The notes under the pieces: model-generated
What the model saw: the letters and a program-made list of their open reading frames with translations, nothing else
The model's database searches: none
Told to the model about the DNA's origin: nothing
Assembly (NCBI GenBank): GCA_902802945.1
Contig: CADCOC010000009.1
Coordinates: forward strand, 1 to 47,915
DNA length: 47,915 nucleotides
Direction: 5' to 3'
From: an uncultured bacterium
GTDB lineage: Bacteria; Verrucomicrobiota; Kiritimatiellia; RFP12; UBA1067
Made by a program: the position numbers and the translations under genes
In this document: positions 34,865 through 44,200 of the stretch, one piece after another
Numbering within the stretch: position 1 is the stretch's first letter
Layout of the letters: each line of letters begins with the position of its first letter

Positions 34865-35644
34865 ATGGCAAACGAAAATCAGTGCGGCTTTGCGAAAGCC
34901 GTGAACGAATATCTCGCCACGCACCCCGTGAAGGGCCTTGCGGACTGGGGCGATTTCCAGAAATTCGCAGCGGCGCCTGCGGTCAAGGGCGCGGTGGATG
35001 CCACCGTGCAGCCCTGCCACAAGGCGCGGCGAGTCCGCTTCTGGGGCGCGCTGGAGCATCTGCCGCTCATGCGCTCGTGGGGCCTTGACGTGGACGAGTT
35101 CGACCCCGACGCCGCTGCGCGCGGGTGCGTCCCAGACGTGATCTTCTGCCACCTCCAGCCCAACTACTCGTTCGGCGACGTGGAGCAGATCCTCGCCGCC
35201 ATCCGCCGCGGCACGCACTTCGTCACGCTCCAGAGCACCGACAAGTGGTGCGCAGCGCTCGCCAAGCGTCTCGGACACACCTACAGCGGCGTGCTCAACG
35301 TCAGCTCCGCGAAGGACGCCGTGTACTTCGCGAACTGCCCCAGCCTTCTCGCGGGCTTCCCGGAAGGCCGTCTGGACGCCGGAGCCTACCCCATCCTGCG
35401 GACGCATGCGTGCGCCGTGTACATGACGGGCGAGCGCTGCCTGCTGGGCGTCGCCGACATGAAGCAGAAGCGCATCGCCAGCGCGATCGCGCAGTATCCG
35501 TACGGCAAGGGCGCCGCCACGTTCGTGTGTCCGTTCGCCAGCTTCACGAAGGAAGAGCTGAACGATCCCGCCTACAAGCGGCTGCTCCTGAACCTGATCT
35601 CGCTTCTGCCGCCCGTCGGCGGAAAAACGTGCAAGGCCTGCTAA
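34865..35644 (+). CDS. conserved-looking cytoplasmic protein of unknown function
   Basis: 259 residues from ATG 34865 with AAGGA 9 bases upstream. No signal peptide. Alternating strands and helices (RRVRFWGALEHLPLMRSWG, PDVIFCHLQPNYSFGDVEQI, THFVTLQSTDKWCAALAKRL) suggest a Rossmann or glutamine-amidotransferase-like alpha/beta fold; the repeated pattern of a buried strand followed by a charged helix recalls ThuA-like proteins, but no diagnostic motif is seen. First gene of an operon with a Gfo/Idh/MocA dehydrogenase 21 bases downstream, so a role in sugar or polyol metabolism is inferred. Confidence 0.65.
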   Translation: MANENQCGFAKAVNEYLATHPVKGLADWGDFQKFAAAPAVKGAVDATVQPCHKARRVRFWGALEHLPLMRSWGLDVDEFDPDAAARGCVPDVIFCHLQPNYSFGDVEQILAAIRRGTHFVTLQSTDKWCAALAKRLGHTYSGVLNVSSAKDAVYFANCPSLLAGFPEGRLDAGAYPILRTHACAVYMTGERCLLGVADMKQKRIASAIAQYPYGKGAATFVCPFASFTKEELNDPAYKRLLLNLISLLPPVGGKTCKAC

Positions 35645-35665
35645 CGGGAAGAAGGTGGACTTCCA

Positions 35666-37135
35666 ATGAAAACCTCTCGCAAAGACTTTCTCAAGTGCGC
35701 CCTCGCGGCGGGCGTGTTCCCGACGATCGTCCCCGCCCGCGTGCTGGGCGCGTCCGCCCCGAGCAACCTGCTCCAGATCGCCCTGATCGGATGCGGACGC
35801 ATCGGCACCTCGATGGACATCGGCGGCCTCGTGGCCAACCAGGACCTCGCGATTCTCACCACGGCGTGCGACTGCGACTCCGTGCGCCTCGCGAATATGA
35901 AAACCGTGGCCGAGAAGCGCTACGGACGCAAGATGGACCACCTCAAGCTCGAGATGGACTACCGTAAGGTGCTGGACGACCCCGGCATCGACGGCGTGAT
36001 GATCTGCACGCAGGACCACTGGCACGCCCGCATGGTCGTGGAGGCCTGCTACAAGGGCAAGGACGTCTACGTGCAGAAGCCCATGGCGCTCTCCGTCGAG
36101 GAGAGCGAGGCGATCGTGGAGGCCGTGCGCAAGACGAAGCGCGTGTTCCACATCGGCACGCAGCAGCGCTGCGACAAGGGCATCGGCGCCGGGTTCGTGA
36201 AGGGCGTGGAGTACGTCCGCAGTGGCCGCCTCGGCAAGATCGCGCGCATCGACCTCGGCATCATCGACAACTCGCCGAAGAGCGAGTGGCAGGTGCCGTC
36301 CCTCGAGCGCACGCCCGACCCCAAAGACTTCGACTTCGACCTCTGGCTCGGCCCGGCGAGCGACGCCGTTCGCTACTCGCAGCTGCGCACGCACTGGCGT
36401 CCGGTGGACGAGAAGGGCAAGCCCTACGCGAAGATCCCCGGCCAGAACGTCGGTTGGCTCCAGATCAAGGACTACTGCACCGGCAACATCTCGGGCTGGG
36501 GCTCCCACCACGTCGACATCGCCCAGTGGGCGATGGAGAACGCGGGGCCGATTTCGGTGAAGTGCGAGAAGGTGAAGTTCCTCGGCGGACGTCTCTTCAA
36601 CGTACACGACGACTGCCTCATCACGTACAAGTACGCGAACGGCGTTGAGATGAAACTCGGCACGCCGCGCCTCACGGGCTACCGCTGCGGCGTGCAGTTC
36701 TTCGGCGAAAACGGCGACTGGATCTCCACCTGCCGCCACACGACGTCCGTTCCCGAGGCGAAGCGCGTCGACACCGCCTACAAGGCCAAGGCCGACTTCT
36801 GGCGCGCCTGCGAGGCGAACCGCAAGGGCCTGATCGAGGGCGAGCCGGAGGTGAAGATCGTCCACAACCCGTTCAACCACCACCGTCCGTGGTTCCTCGG
36901 CATGCGTTCGCGTCAGGACACGAACGTCACCGTGGAGGAGGCGAACGTCTCGACGATCTCCTGCATTCTCGGTTACCACGCGATGAACGAGGCCGGGCGC
37001 ACGATCGGCTGGGATCCCAAGAAGCGCGTCTTCACGAATCCCGACGACCAGAAGCGGCTCTACTCGTGCTTCGAGCGTCCGCAGTTCGCGGTCGCGCCGA
37101 TCATCCGCGAAATCCGCAAGAAAGTCGGGGCCTGA
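35666..37135 (+). CDS. Tat-exported Gfo/Idh/MocA family oxidoreductase
   Basis: 489 residues from ATG 35666 with GAAGAAGG upstream. MKTSRKDFLKCALAAGVF is a Tat-like signal with SRKDFLK. The NAD(P)-binding Rossmann core starts with IALIGCGRIG near residue 40, followed by DWHARMVVEACYKGKDVY-type sequence (DHWHARMVVEA) and the family EKP motif present as QKP (Lys138), then the C-terminal alpha/beta domain. The export signal suggests a folded cofactor-bound enzyme outside the cytoplasm, as in related glycosidases and dehydrogenases of this superfamily. The substrate is unknown. It is two bases upstream of a ThuA-like gene; Gfo/Idh, ThuA and xylose-isomerase-like genes often cluster in sugar catabolism. 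Confidence 0.88.
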   Translation: MKTSRKDFLKCALAAGVFPTIVPARVLGASAPSNLLQIALIGCGRIGTSMDIGGLVANQDLAILTTACDCDSVRLANMKTVAEKRYGRKMDHLKLEMDYRKVLDDPGIDGVMICTQDHWHARMVVEACYKGKDVYVQKPMALSVEESEAIVEAVRKTKRVFHIGTQQRCDKGIGAGFVKGVEYVRSGRLGKIARIDLGIIDNSPKSEWQVPSLERTPDPKDFDFDLWLGPASDAVRYSQLRTHWRPVDEKGKPYAKIPGQNVGWLQIKDYCTGNISGWGSHHVDIAQWAMENAGPISVKCEKVKFLGGRLFNVHDDCLITYKYANGVEMKLGTPRLTGYRCGVQFFGENGDWISTCRHTTSVPEAKRVDTAYKAKADFWRACEANRKGLIEGEPEVKIVHNPFNHHRPWFLGMRSRQDTNVTVEEANVSTISCILGYHAMNEAGRTIGWDPKKRVFTNPDDQKRLYSCFERPQFAVAPIIREIRKKVGA

Positions 37136-37137
37136 TC

Positions 37138-37989
37138 ATGCGGCGCTTCGTACTTGCCGCCGTGGCCGCGTTGGCGCTTGCGCCCGCGGCCTTAGCCGAT
37201 TCGTTCCAGCCGGCCGACGTGCTCGTCTACACGCGCTGGAAGTACGTGTGGAACGCCAAGACCCGCGTCGCCGTGCCCAAGGGCGCGTACCACCACCTGT
37301 CCACCGAGATCGGCGCCGAACAGGTGCGCCGCTACTTCGGCGATAAGGGTTATTCGTGCCTCGTCACGGACGACCCCGCCGTGTGGGACTCCGATGCGTT
37401 CAAGAAGGCGAAGTGCGTGTTCTTCCTGAACACCCAGCACGAGCAGTTCGCGAACGACGCGCAGCGCAGCGCCTTCTACGCCGCCGTCTCGAACGGCCTC
37501 GGCGTGGTCGTGACGCACTCCTCCAGCTGGAACGAGCACAGCCATCCCCAGCTCTGGCGCGATTTCCTGGGCGGGTTCTTCTCGTACCACTACCGCCGCC
37601 AGCAGCCGGTTCCGTTCACCCACGTGGACCATACGCACCCCGCGTTCGCGTTTTTCCCGGAGGACTACGTGTGGGAACGCGAGGAAATCTACCTCAACCA
37701 TCCCAAGGAGGAGGGACTGCGTCCGCTTCTCATGCTCAAGTGGGATGACGTTCTGCCCGAGTCGCGCGCGCAGGACAAGGAAGGCTGTCCGAAGGCCGGC
37801 GGACACGTCCTCGCCTGGTGCAAGACCTACGGCAAGGGCCGCGTGTTCTACACGGCGCTCGGACACAATCCGAAGGACTGGTCCAAGCGCGAGTTCCTCT
37901 ACCACCTCCTCATGGCCACGAAGTGGGCGATGGGCGAATTGCCGGACCGCGTAGACGGCGGCAAGCCGCTGAACCTCGGCAACCGCTAG
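37138..37989 (+). CDS. exported ThuA-like domain protein
   Basis: 283 residues from ATG 37138. Signal peptide MRRFVLAAVAALALAPAALA. The ThuA fold (a class I glutamine-amidotransferase-like fold without the full catalytic triad) is indicated by VLVYTRWKYVWNAK, HHLSTEIGAEQVRRYF, GLGVVVTHSS, FTHVDHTHPAF and the C-terminal GKGRVFYTALGHNPKDW. The family is linked to trehalose and other sugar utilisation, but the reaction is poorly defined. It starts two bases after the Gfo/Idh/MocA stop, so the pair are coupled. Confidence 0.82.
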   Translation: MRRFVLAAVAALALAPAALADSFQPADVLVYTRWKYVWNAKTRVAVPKGAYHHLSTEIGAEQVRRYFGDKGYSCLVTDDPAVWDSDAFKKAKCVFFLNTQHEQFANDAQRSAFYAAVSNGLGVVVTHSSSWNEHSHPQLWRDFLGGFFSYHYRRQQPVPFTHVDHTHPAFAFFPEDYVWEREEIYLNHPKEEGLRPLLMLKWDDVLPESRAQDKEGCPKAGGHVLAWCKTYGKGRVFYTALGHNPKDWSKREFLYHLLMATKWAMGELPDRVDGGKPLNLGNR

Positions 37990-38048
37990 GGCTGATGTGT
38001 TCTGAGGAACAAGAAACATCGAAATCGCATTTAGAAAGAGTGGCGACC

Positions 38049-39011
38049 ATGGATGTTACAAGACGAGGTTTCCTTACTGGCGGCATGGCGTTCGGCGGGC
38101 TGTTTGCCACGTCGGCGCTGCCGGCGATTGCGGACGACGATCCGTCGCTGTTTCCGGGGCGGGGGCGCTTCGAGCGCCTGTCGCTCACCTATCACGCGAT
38201 CAAGGTCGGCGCGACGAAGCCGTTCACCGTCCTGCACATCTCCGATACCCACCTCACGGCAGCGTATCCCGACGAGGGCGAATTTGAACGGAAAACCGCC
38301 TACCGGCGCATCCGCACGTTCGGGGGACGTCAGGAGGAGGCGCTGCGCGACTCCATCGCGTGGGCGAAGGAACACGTGGACTACCTCCTCCACACCGGCG
38401 ACCTGATCGACTTCCAGAGCCGGGCGAATTTCGACCTCGTGAAGAAGTACTACGGCGAAGGCGGCGCGATGATGTTCGGGTGCCTCGGCAACCACGAGCA
38501 CTACCGGGGCAAGAAGATGGCGAAGAAGGACGGCACGCCCATCGTTCCGGCGGTCGTTCCCGATTTGCTCAAGGAGGCATACCCGTTCCCGAACGACTTC
38601 TGCTCGACCGTCATCAACGGCGTGAACTTCGTCACGATCGACGATTCTACGGATACGGTGTCCGCCGACCAGGCGTCGCGCTTCGAGGCCGAGGTGAAGA
38701 AAGGGCTGCCGATTCTCCTCTGCATGCACTGTCCGTTCCCGACGCGCGAGATCGTCCGGGCCGCGAGCCGGTTCTGGCCGAGGACCAACCTGAAGGCCAT
38801 CCGGGACATGAGCAGCTTCGTCGAGAGCGAAAAGTACAAGGACGCGACGACCAAGGATTTCGTCGCATACCTGCGCGCGCAGCCGCTTCTCAAGGGAATC
38901 CTCTGCGGACACGGCCACCTGAACGTGGTCGACGACTTCTCGCCCACGGCGAAGCAGTACGAGGTGGCGGGCAACTTCATGTTCTGCGGACAGGAGTTCA
39001 CGATCTCGTGA
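38049..39011 (+). CDS. Tat-exported calcineurin-like metallophosphoesterase
   Basis: 320 residues from ATG 38049, preceded by GAAAGAG at a suboptimal distance. MDVTRRGFLTGGMAFGGLFA is a classical twin-arginine signal. Phosphoesterase motifs follow in order: ISDTHL, HTGDLID, LGNHEHY, MHCP and CGHGHLN. It is the second Tat metallophosphoesterase of the window; the one at 2548 shares the motif order but little else. It sits in the sugar operon 59 bases after the ThuA gene and 46 before the TIM-barrel gene. Substrate unknown. Confidence 0.87.
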   Translation: MDVTRRGFLTGGMAFGGLFATSALPAIADDDPSLFPGRGRFERLSLTYHAIKVGATKPFTVLHISDTHLTAAYPDEGEFERKTAYRRIRTFGGRQEEALRDSIAWAKEHVDYLLHTGDLIDFQSRANFDLVKKYYGEGGAMMFGCLGNHEHYRGKKMAKKDGTPIVPAVVPDLLKEAYPFPNDFCSTVINGVNFVTIDDSTDTVSADQASRFEAEVKKGLPILLCMHCPFPTREIVRAASRFWPRTNLKAIRDMSSFVESEKYKDATTKDFVAYLRAQPLLKGILCGHGHLNVVDDFSPTAKQYEVAGNFMFCGQEFTIS

Positions 39012-39057
39012 CCGATTTCAAGAAACGTAAAATCAAACGAAAACAAAAGGAGCAACA

Positions 39058-39906
39058 ATGAACGTAGGAGTATTCCTCTGTCTCGAGCCTTATACTTCGC
39101 TCGAAAACAACCTCCGTCTCGCGCACGAGTACGGATTCAACTATGCGGACATCACGGACACGCACTCTGGCGGCAGCATGTTCGCGAGCGCGGGGCTCTC
39201 GGCCTCCGTTAGCCTCGACGACAATCCGTTCGAGGTGCGGCGCACATTCGAGCGCAACGGCATGAAGATCATGACCCTCAGCGCACACGCGCTGCTGCTT
39301 GAGCCGTCCTCGCCCGCCAACTTCGCGACGTCCGAGATCATGAAGGCGATCAAGTTCGCCGCCGGCGCGGGCATCGAGTACGTGATCACCACCGAGACCT
39401 TCGCGAAGAGCGAATGGGCGAAGTCGCTCACCTACAAGGAGAAGGTGTTCATCGCCGCCGAGAAGCTGTACAACCCCTGCAAAATGGCGGCGGACTACGG
39501 CATCAAGCTCTGCCTTGAGCAGCACGGTCCGCTCACTGACACCATCGACGGCATCGCCGACATCATGGACCGCCTCGGCAACCCCGACTCCCTCGGCGTG
39601 AACCTCGACACCGGCAACAGCTGGCTCGGCGGCACCAACCCCGTGGACCTCGCGAAGAAGTACCACGACAAGATCTACCACATCCACTGGAAGGACCTGG
39701 GCGAGGAGTGGATCCCGAAACGCGGGACGATCTTCGGTTGCGGCTTCTCCACCATCGAAGTGGGTACTGGATGCATCGACATCGCCGGCGTGATCGAGAC
39801 ACTGAAGGACAACAAGAACATCAAGTACTCCACGCTCGAAGTCGGCGGTTCGGCAGAGCTCCTCCGCGCCAGCGCGAAGTACATCGAGGACCGCTGGAAC
39901 GCATAA
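39058..39906 (+). CDS. sugar phosphate isomerase/epimerase (xylose isomerase-like TIM barrel)
   Basis: 282 residues from ATG 39058 with AAAAGGAG 6 bases upstream. The AP-endonuclease-2/xylose-isomerase-like barrel is indicated by YGFNYADITDTHSGG, IKLCLEQHGPLTD (metal-binding Glu and His), LGVNLDTGNSWLGG (metal-binding Asp) and IYHIHWKDLGEEW (metal-binding His and Asp), with a final Glu in YSTLEVGGS. Family members isomerise or epimerise keto sugars and inosose derivatives with a divalent metal. No signal peptide, so it acts in the cytoplasm, unlike the three exported proteins upstream. Substrate not determinable. Confidence 0.88.
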   Translation: MNVGVFLCLEPYTSLENNLRLAHEYGFNYADITDTHSGGSMFASAGLSASVSLDDNPFEVRRTFERNGMKIMTLSAHALLLEPSSPANFATSEIMKAIKFAAGAGIEYVITTETFAKSEWAKSLTYKEKVFIAAEKLYNPCKMAADYGIKLCLEQHGPLTDTIDGIADIMDRLGNPDSLGVNLDTGNSWLGGTNPVDLAKKYHDKIYHIHWKDLGEEWIPKRGTIFGCGFSTIEVGTGCIDIAGVIETLKDNKNIKYSTLEVGGSAELLRASAKYIEDRWNA

Positions 39907-39934
39907 CGGCGAAACTAGATTCGGCGTCGGGCGG

Positions 39935-41224
39935 GTGACGCGCTTCTACGTGCCGCTGGTGCTTCAGGCGTTCTCGCAGTCGTTCGTGTACCCCCTCGCC
40001 GCCGGCATCGTCACGCACGGCGCTCACGGCGTCAATGCGCTCACGGCGTTTAATCAGGGTTTGCTTATAGCGTTTACGATCGGCGCCATCGGCGGCGGGC
40101 TTATTACAACCGGGATGCTGTTCGCAAAAACGTGGCTGGGATACGTCACGTTCCGTCGGCTCAACGCATACATGATGTGGAGCCTTGTCGCGCTGCAGTG
40201 CATCCCTGCGCTTCCGCCGTTTAACACATGGGTGTTCGAGGGGTTCTTCAACCTTCCGGCAGACCTTGCGGAGATATCCCGCGATACGCTTCTCTTCAGC
40301 AGCGTAATGAACATTGGATTTTTCGTGAGGAACGTGCCGATGGCGGTGCTGTTCAACAACCTGGAATCCGGCAAGGCGAGCCGCGCGACGGCGCTGCGCA
40401 TCGCGGCGACGCTTGGGTGCGCAGCCGTGTTCCCGCGCATCGGCTGGGTAGGCCCGGCCTGGGGGCTTTTCGCGCTTACGCTGGGCGTTTGGATTGAGAC
40501 GCTATCCACATGGCTGTACGCGCGTCCATTCGTCGCAAAGCTACCGGGGCGTCCGGAAAAAGGCGGCATAGATGCTTCTCCACCGGTGAACATGTCGTCG
40601 CTGCTCCTCGACCAGTTCCGCTTCACCATGCCGCTCTCGCTGGGGGGCTTTCTCCTCGCGTGTTCTCCGCTGGTGATCGCGGCGTTCGTCTCGCGTTCGG
40701 CCAATGCGGCGGACATGCTCGCGGTTCATTACGTTACGATCGGTATCGTAGCTCCCGCGTCCTTCTGCGCCCTCCGTCTGCAGACCGTGACCGTGAAGTT
40801 CATGCCCGAATATCCCGGCGACCGCAGGCTTCTCTGGTATTCCATTGCGGCGGGACTCGTTCTGGGGGTTGTTCCGCTCGCGTTCTCCACGTCCTTGCTG
40901 GGCGACTGGTATTTCGGCGTGTTTCAGAACGTGCCGCCGCGCATTCTCGGCACGGCCAAGTTGGCCATGGGCATCTATTCGGTCATGGGCGTCATCCAGG
41001 CCATTCGCGGCCGCGTGGAGGGCCTAGCGGCAGGGCGCAAGCGTCCCAAGGCCGTGATGTGGGGACAGTTCGCCTACACTATGTCGTTGCTGCTGGTATG
41101 CGCCATACTTTTGCCGCTGGGCTTTCCCGGATGGACGATCGCGGTCTCGGCGCTCATTGTCGCGCCAGTCTGCGTCTCGATAGTCATCTACGCATTCGGG
41201 ACGGATGCGGACGGCGACGAATGA
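39935..41224 (+). CDS. integral membrane protein, possible MOP-fold exporter
   Basis: 429 residues with 11-12 predicted membrane helices throughout (for example GLLIAFTIGAIGGGLITTGM, AWGLFALTLGVWIETLSTWL, SIAAGLVLGVVPLAF, and the last ending APVCVSIVIYAF). The start is GTG 39935 with no good ribosome binding site. The pattern of two similar halves with PLVLQAFSQSFVYPLA near the N-terminus recalls multidrug/oligosaccharide flippases of the MOP group, but no diagnostic motif was found. It follows the TIM-barrel gene after 28 bases and may export or import the sugar handled by the operon. Confidence 0.65.
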   Translation: MTRFYVPLVLQAFSQSFVYPLAAGIVTHGAHGVNALTAFNQGLLIAFTIGAIGGGLITTGMLFAKTWLGYVTFRRLNAYMMWSLVALQCIPALPPFNTWVFEGFFNLPADLAEISRDTLLFSSVMNIGFFVRNVPMAVLFNNLESGKASRATALRIAATLGCAAVFPRIGWVGPAWGLFALTLGVWIETLSTWLYARPFVAKLPGRPEKGGIDASPPVNMSSLLLDQFRFTMPLSLGGFLLACSPLVIAAFVSRSANAADMLAVHYVTIGIVAPASFCALRLQTVTVKFMPEYPGDRRLLWYSIAAGLVLGVVPLAFSTSLLGDWYFGVFQNVPPRILGTAKLAMGIYSVMGVIQAIRGRVEGLAAGRKRPKAVMWGQFAYTMSLLLVCAILLPLGFPGWTIAVSALIVAPVCVSIVIYAFGTDADGDE

Positions 41225-41274
41225 CAAATGAAACAATAAACTCGTGGAGGCCTTATGCGGCACTCCATAGTTTT

Positions 41275-41283
41275 TGCTATACT
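41275..41283 (+). promoter_or_regulatory. extended -10 promoter (TGC TATACT), leaderless geometry
   Basis: TG 41275-41276, C, TATACT 41278-41283; ATG 41291 follows after seven bases. It separates the restriction-modification gene from the sugar operon. An upstream in-frame ATG at 41255 precedes the promoter and is rejected. Confidence 0.6.
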
Positions 41284-41290
41284 ATCCGCG

Positions 41291-44200
41291 ATGAAACCAA
41301 CTGAGACAGACGCGGTCGCGGAGTACGTCGCCGAGGTGACGAGGCTCGCGAAGACCGGCAAGACCACTGAACATTCGTTCAGGGGCGCGCTCGCCGCGCT
41401 CATCGACGCGCTTGCGCCTGGGCTCAAGGCGGTAAATGAGCCGAAGCGGACTGACTGCGGTGCGCCTGACTACATCGTTCAGGACCGGACGGGCCTTGCG
41501 GTCTTCTACGTGGAGGCAAAGGATCTCGGCGACGGCGACCTTGACGGAAAGAAACGCACCGGACACAAGGAACAGTTCGACCGCTACAAGGCCGCGCTAG
41601 ACACGATCATCTTCACCGACTACCTCGACTTCCGCCTGTATAGGCACGGACAATTCGTGTCTGCCGTAAGGATCGCCGACTGGGACGGCGAGGACAAGGT
41701 TTCGGGCAAGCCAGATGCCTATGACGGCCTTACCGCGCTCATCGCCGATGCCGCCGCCGGAGAGCCGCAGAAAATCGACGGCGCGAAGTGCCTCGCCGAG
41801 CTGATGGCGGGCAAGGCGCGCATGCTCCAGACGGCGGCGTATCGCTACCTGAAACCACTCGCGGAGGCTTGGGACAACGCAAGGGACGGAGAGGCTCATC
41901 CGCGCAAGACGCCGCTTCTCGACATGATGCTCGATTTTCGAAAGATGCTGATGCCGACCGTCGGGGCGGACGAATTCTCTGACATCTTCGCCCAGACCCT
42001 CACCTACGGCATGTTTGCGGCACGTCTCAACGACCCGACGCCGGAGGACTTCTCCCGCTACGAGGCAATGGCTCTCATCCCGAAAACAAACCCGTTCCTG
42101 AAAAGGCTTTTCGGGTTCATCGCCTCCGACCTTGAAAGCGAACTGACGTGGATCGTCGACGACCTCGCCGACCTCTTCCGTGCCGCAGATGTCGATAAGA
42201 TTATGCGGCAGTACGCGGCGGGCGCGGGGCGCCCGCCCTACCGGGGCGACGATGGTAGGGCGGTCGCCCCGCGACCGCCTGATCGCGACCCCATGCTGCA
42301 TTTCTATGAGGACTTCCTTGCCGCATACGACGGGGACCTCCGCAAGAAACGCGGCGTGTGGTATACCCCGATACAGGTGGTGAGGTTCATTGTCGCGGCG
42401 GCGGACTGGGTGCTGCGCACGCGCTTCAGCCTCCCAGATGGCCTCGCCGACTCTTCCAAGACCGAGATCGAGGTCGAAGAGACGGCCTTCCACGGCAAGA
42501 AGCTCGCTCAGAAGGTGAAGAAGACCGTCCACCGCGTCCAGCTGCTCGACCCTGCGACGGGAACGGGAACATTTATCGCGGCAGTGGTGCGCCTTATATT
42601 CTCGAAGTTCGCGGGCAACGAGGGATTGTGGCCCAGCTACGTCGAGAACGACCTTCTTCCGCGACTCAACGGCTTCGAGCTTCTGATGGCGTCCTACACG
42701 ATGGCGCACATCAAACTCGACATGACGTTGAGGGAATGTTGCCAATGTGGAAATGTTGCCAATACCAATTCCAATTCCCAGTTGGGAACTGGCAACATTG
42801 GAACTGGCAACATTGGCAACAATTACCATTCTCGCTTCCGCATCTTCCTCACCGACTCCCTCTCAGATTGGCACAAGGAGCTCCCCGGCGGACTCTTCGC
42901 CGCAGCCCTCGGCGCGGAACAGGAGGGCGCAGACGAGGTGAAGCGTGACATCCCCGTGATGGTGGTCGTGGGCAATCCGCCGTACTCGGGCGAGAGCCAG
43001 AACAAGGGCGAATGGATCATGCGCCTCATGGAGGACTACAAGGTGGAGCCGGGCGGGAAAGAGCGGCTGAAGGAACGCAACCCGAAGTGGCTCAACGACG
43101 ACTACGTGAAGTTCATCCGCCTCGCCGAACACTACGTAGAGAAGAACGGCGAAGGCATCGTCGCCTACATCACGCCGCACGGGTTCCTCGACAACCCGAC
43201 GTTCCGCGGAATGCGCTGGCACCTCATGCAGACATTCGACGAAATCTGGACGCTCAACCTCCACGGCAACTCGAAGAAGAAAGAAGTCGCGCCCGACGGC
43301 GGCAAGGACGAGTGCGTTTTCGACATCATGCAGGGCGTCGCGATTACGCTCTTTGTGAAAACTGGGAGAACGGGCGTCCCGCCCGTTCAGGAAGCGACAG
43401 GAGTGTCGCTTCCCCGAGAATCGGCTCCCCATCGGGGAAGCGGCGCTCTCGCCGCTTCAACAGCTTGCCGCGTGTTCTACGCCGACCTGTGGGGCAAGAA
43501 GGCGGCGAAGCTCGCCGCGCTCGACAGCGCGACGATGGATACGATCGACTGGCAGGAACTCCACCCGACGGAGCCGATGCTCTTCTTCACGCCGAAGGAC
43601 ACCGCAGGCGAAGCGGAGTGGAACGCCGCCTTCGGAATCGCCGAGCTGATGAAGGTGAATTCATCAGGCGTAGTCTCGGCAAACGATGAGTTGAACTTTT
43701 CATTTACAGAAGAAGAACAAAGAGAGAAGATTCGTGATTTGCTCTCATTGACGGAGCATGACTGGCGGCAAAAATACCATCGACTAAAGGATTCAAGTGA
43801 ATGGACATACGTGGATGCTAAAGCCGATGCGAAGAATAGTGGTAGGTATTGTACAGCGTCATATCGCCTTTTTGATGATCGGTTCACATTTTACACTGGA
43901 ACGGCAAAAGGGCTTTACACAAGGCCGCGAGATAATGTGATGAGACACTTTGCAGGTGTTGATAACATTGGGCTTGTAGCTAAACGTGGATTTCCATATT
44001 CGACTGAACGGCCTGTTGCTTTTCTTGCCACGAGCCTTATAGATAATCGTTTTTGGTCTTGTTCAGGGATGCAGGGCATTGATTATTTCTTTCCCCTCTA
44101 TCTCTACGAGGAGAACATGGGGAAGGTTGAGAGGCGGGCGAATCTCGACAAGAACATCGTGGCGAAGATTGCGGCGGCGGTCGGGGGGGACGACTGGGCC

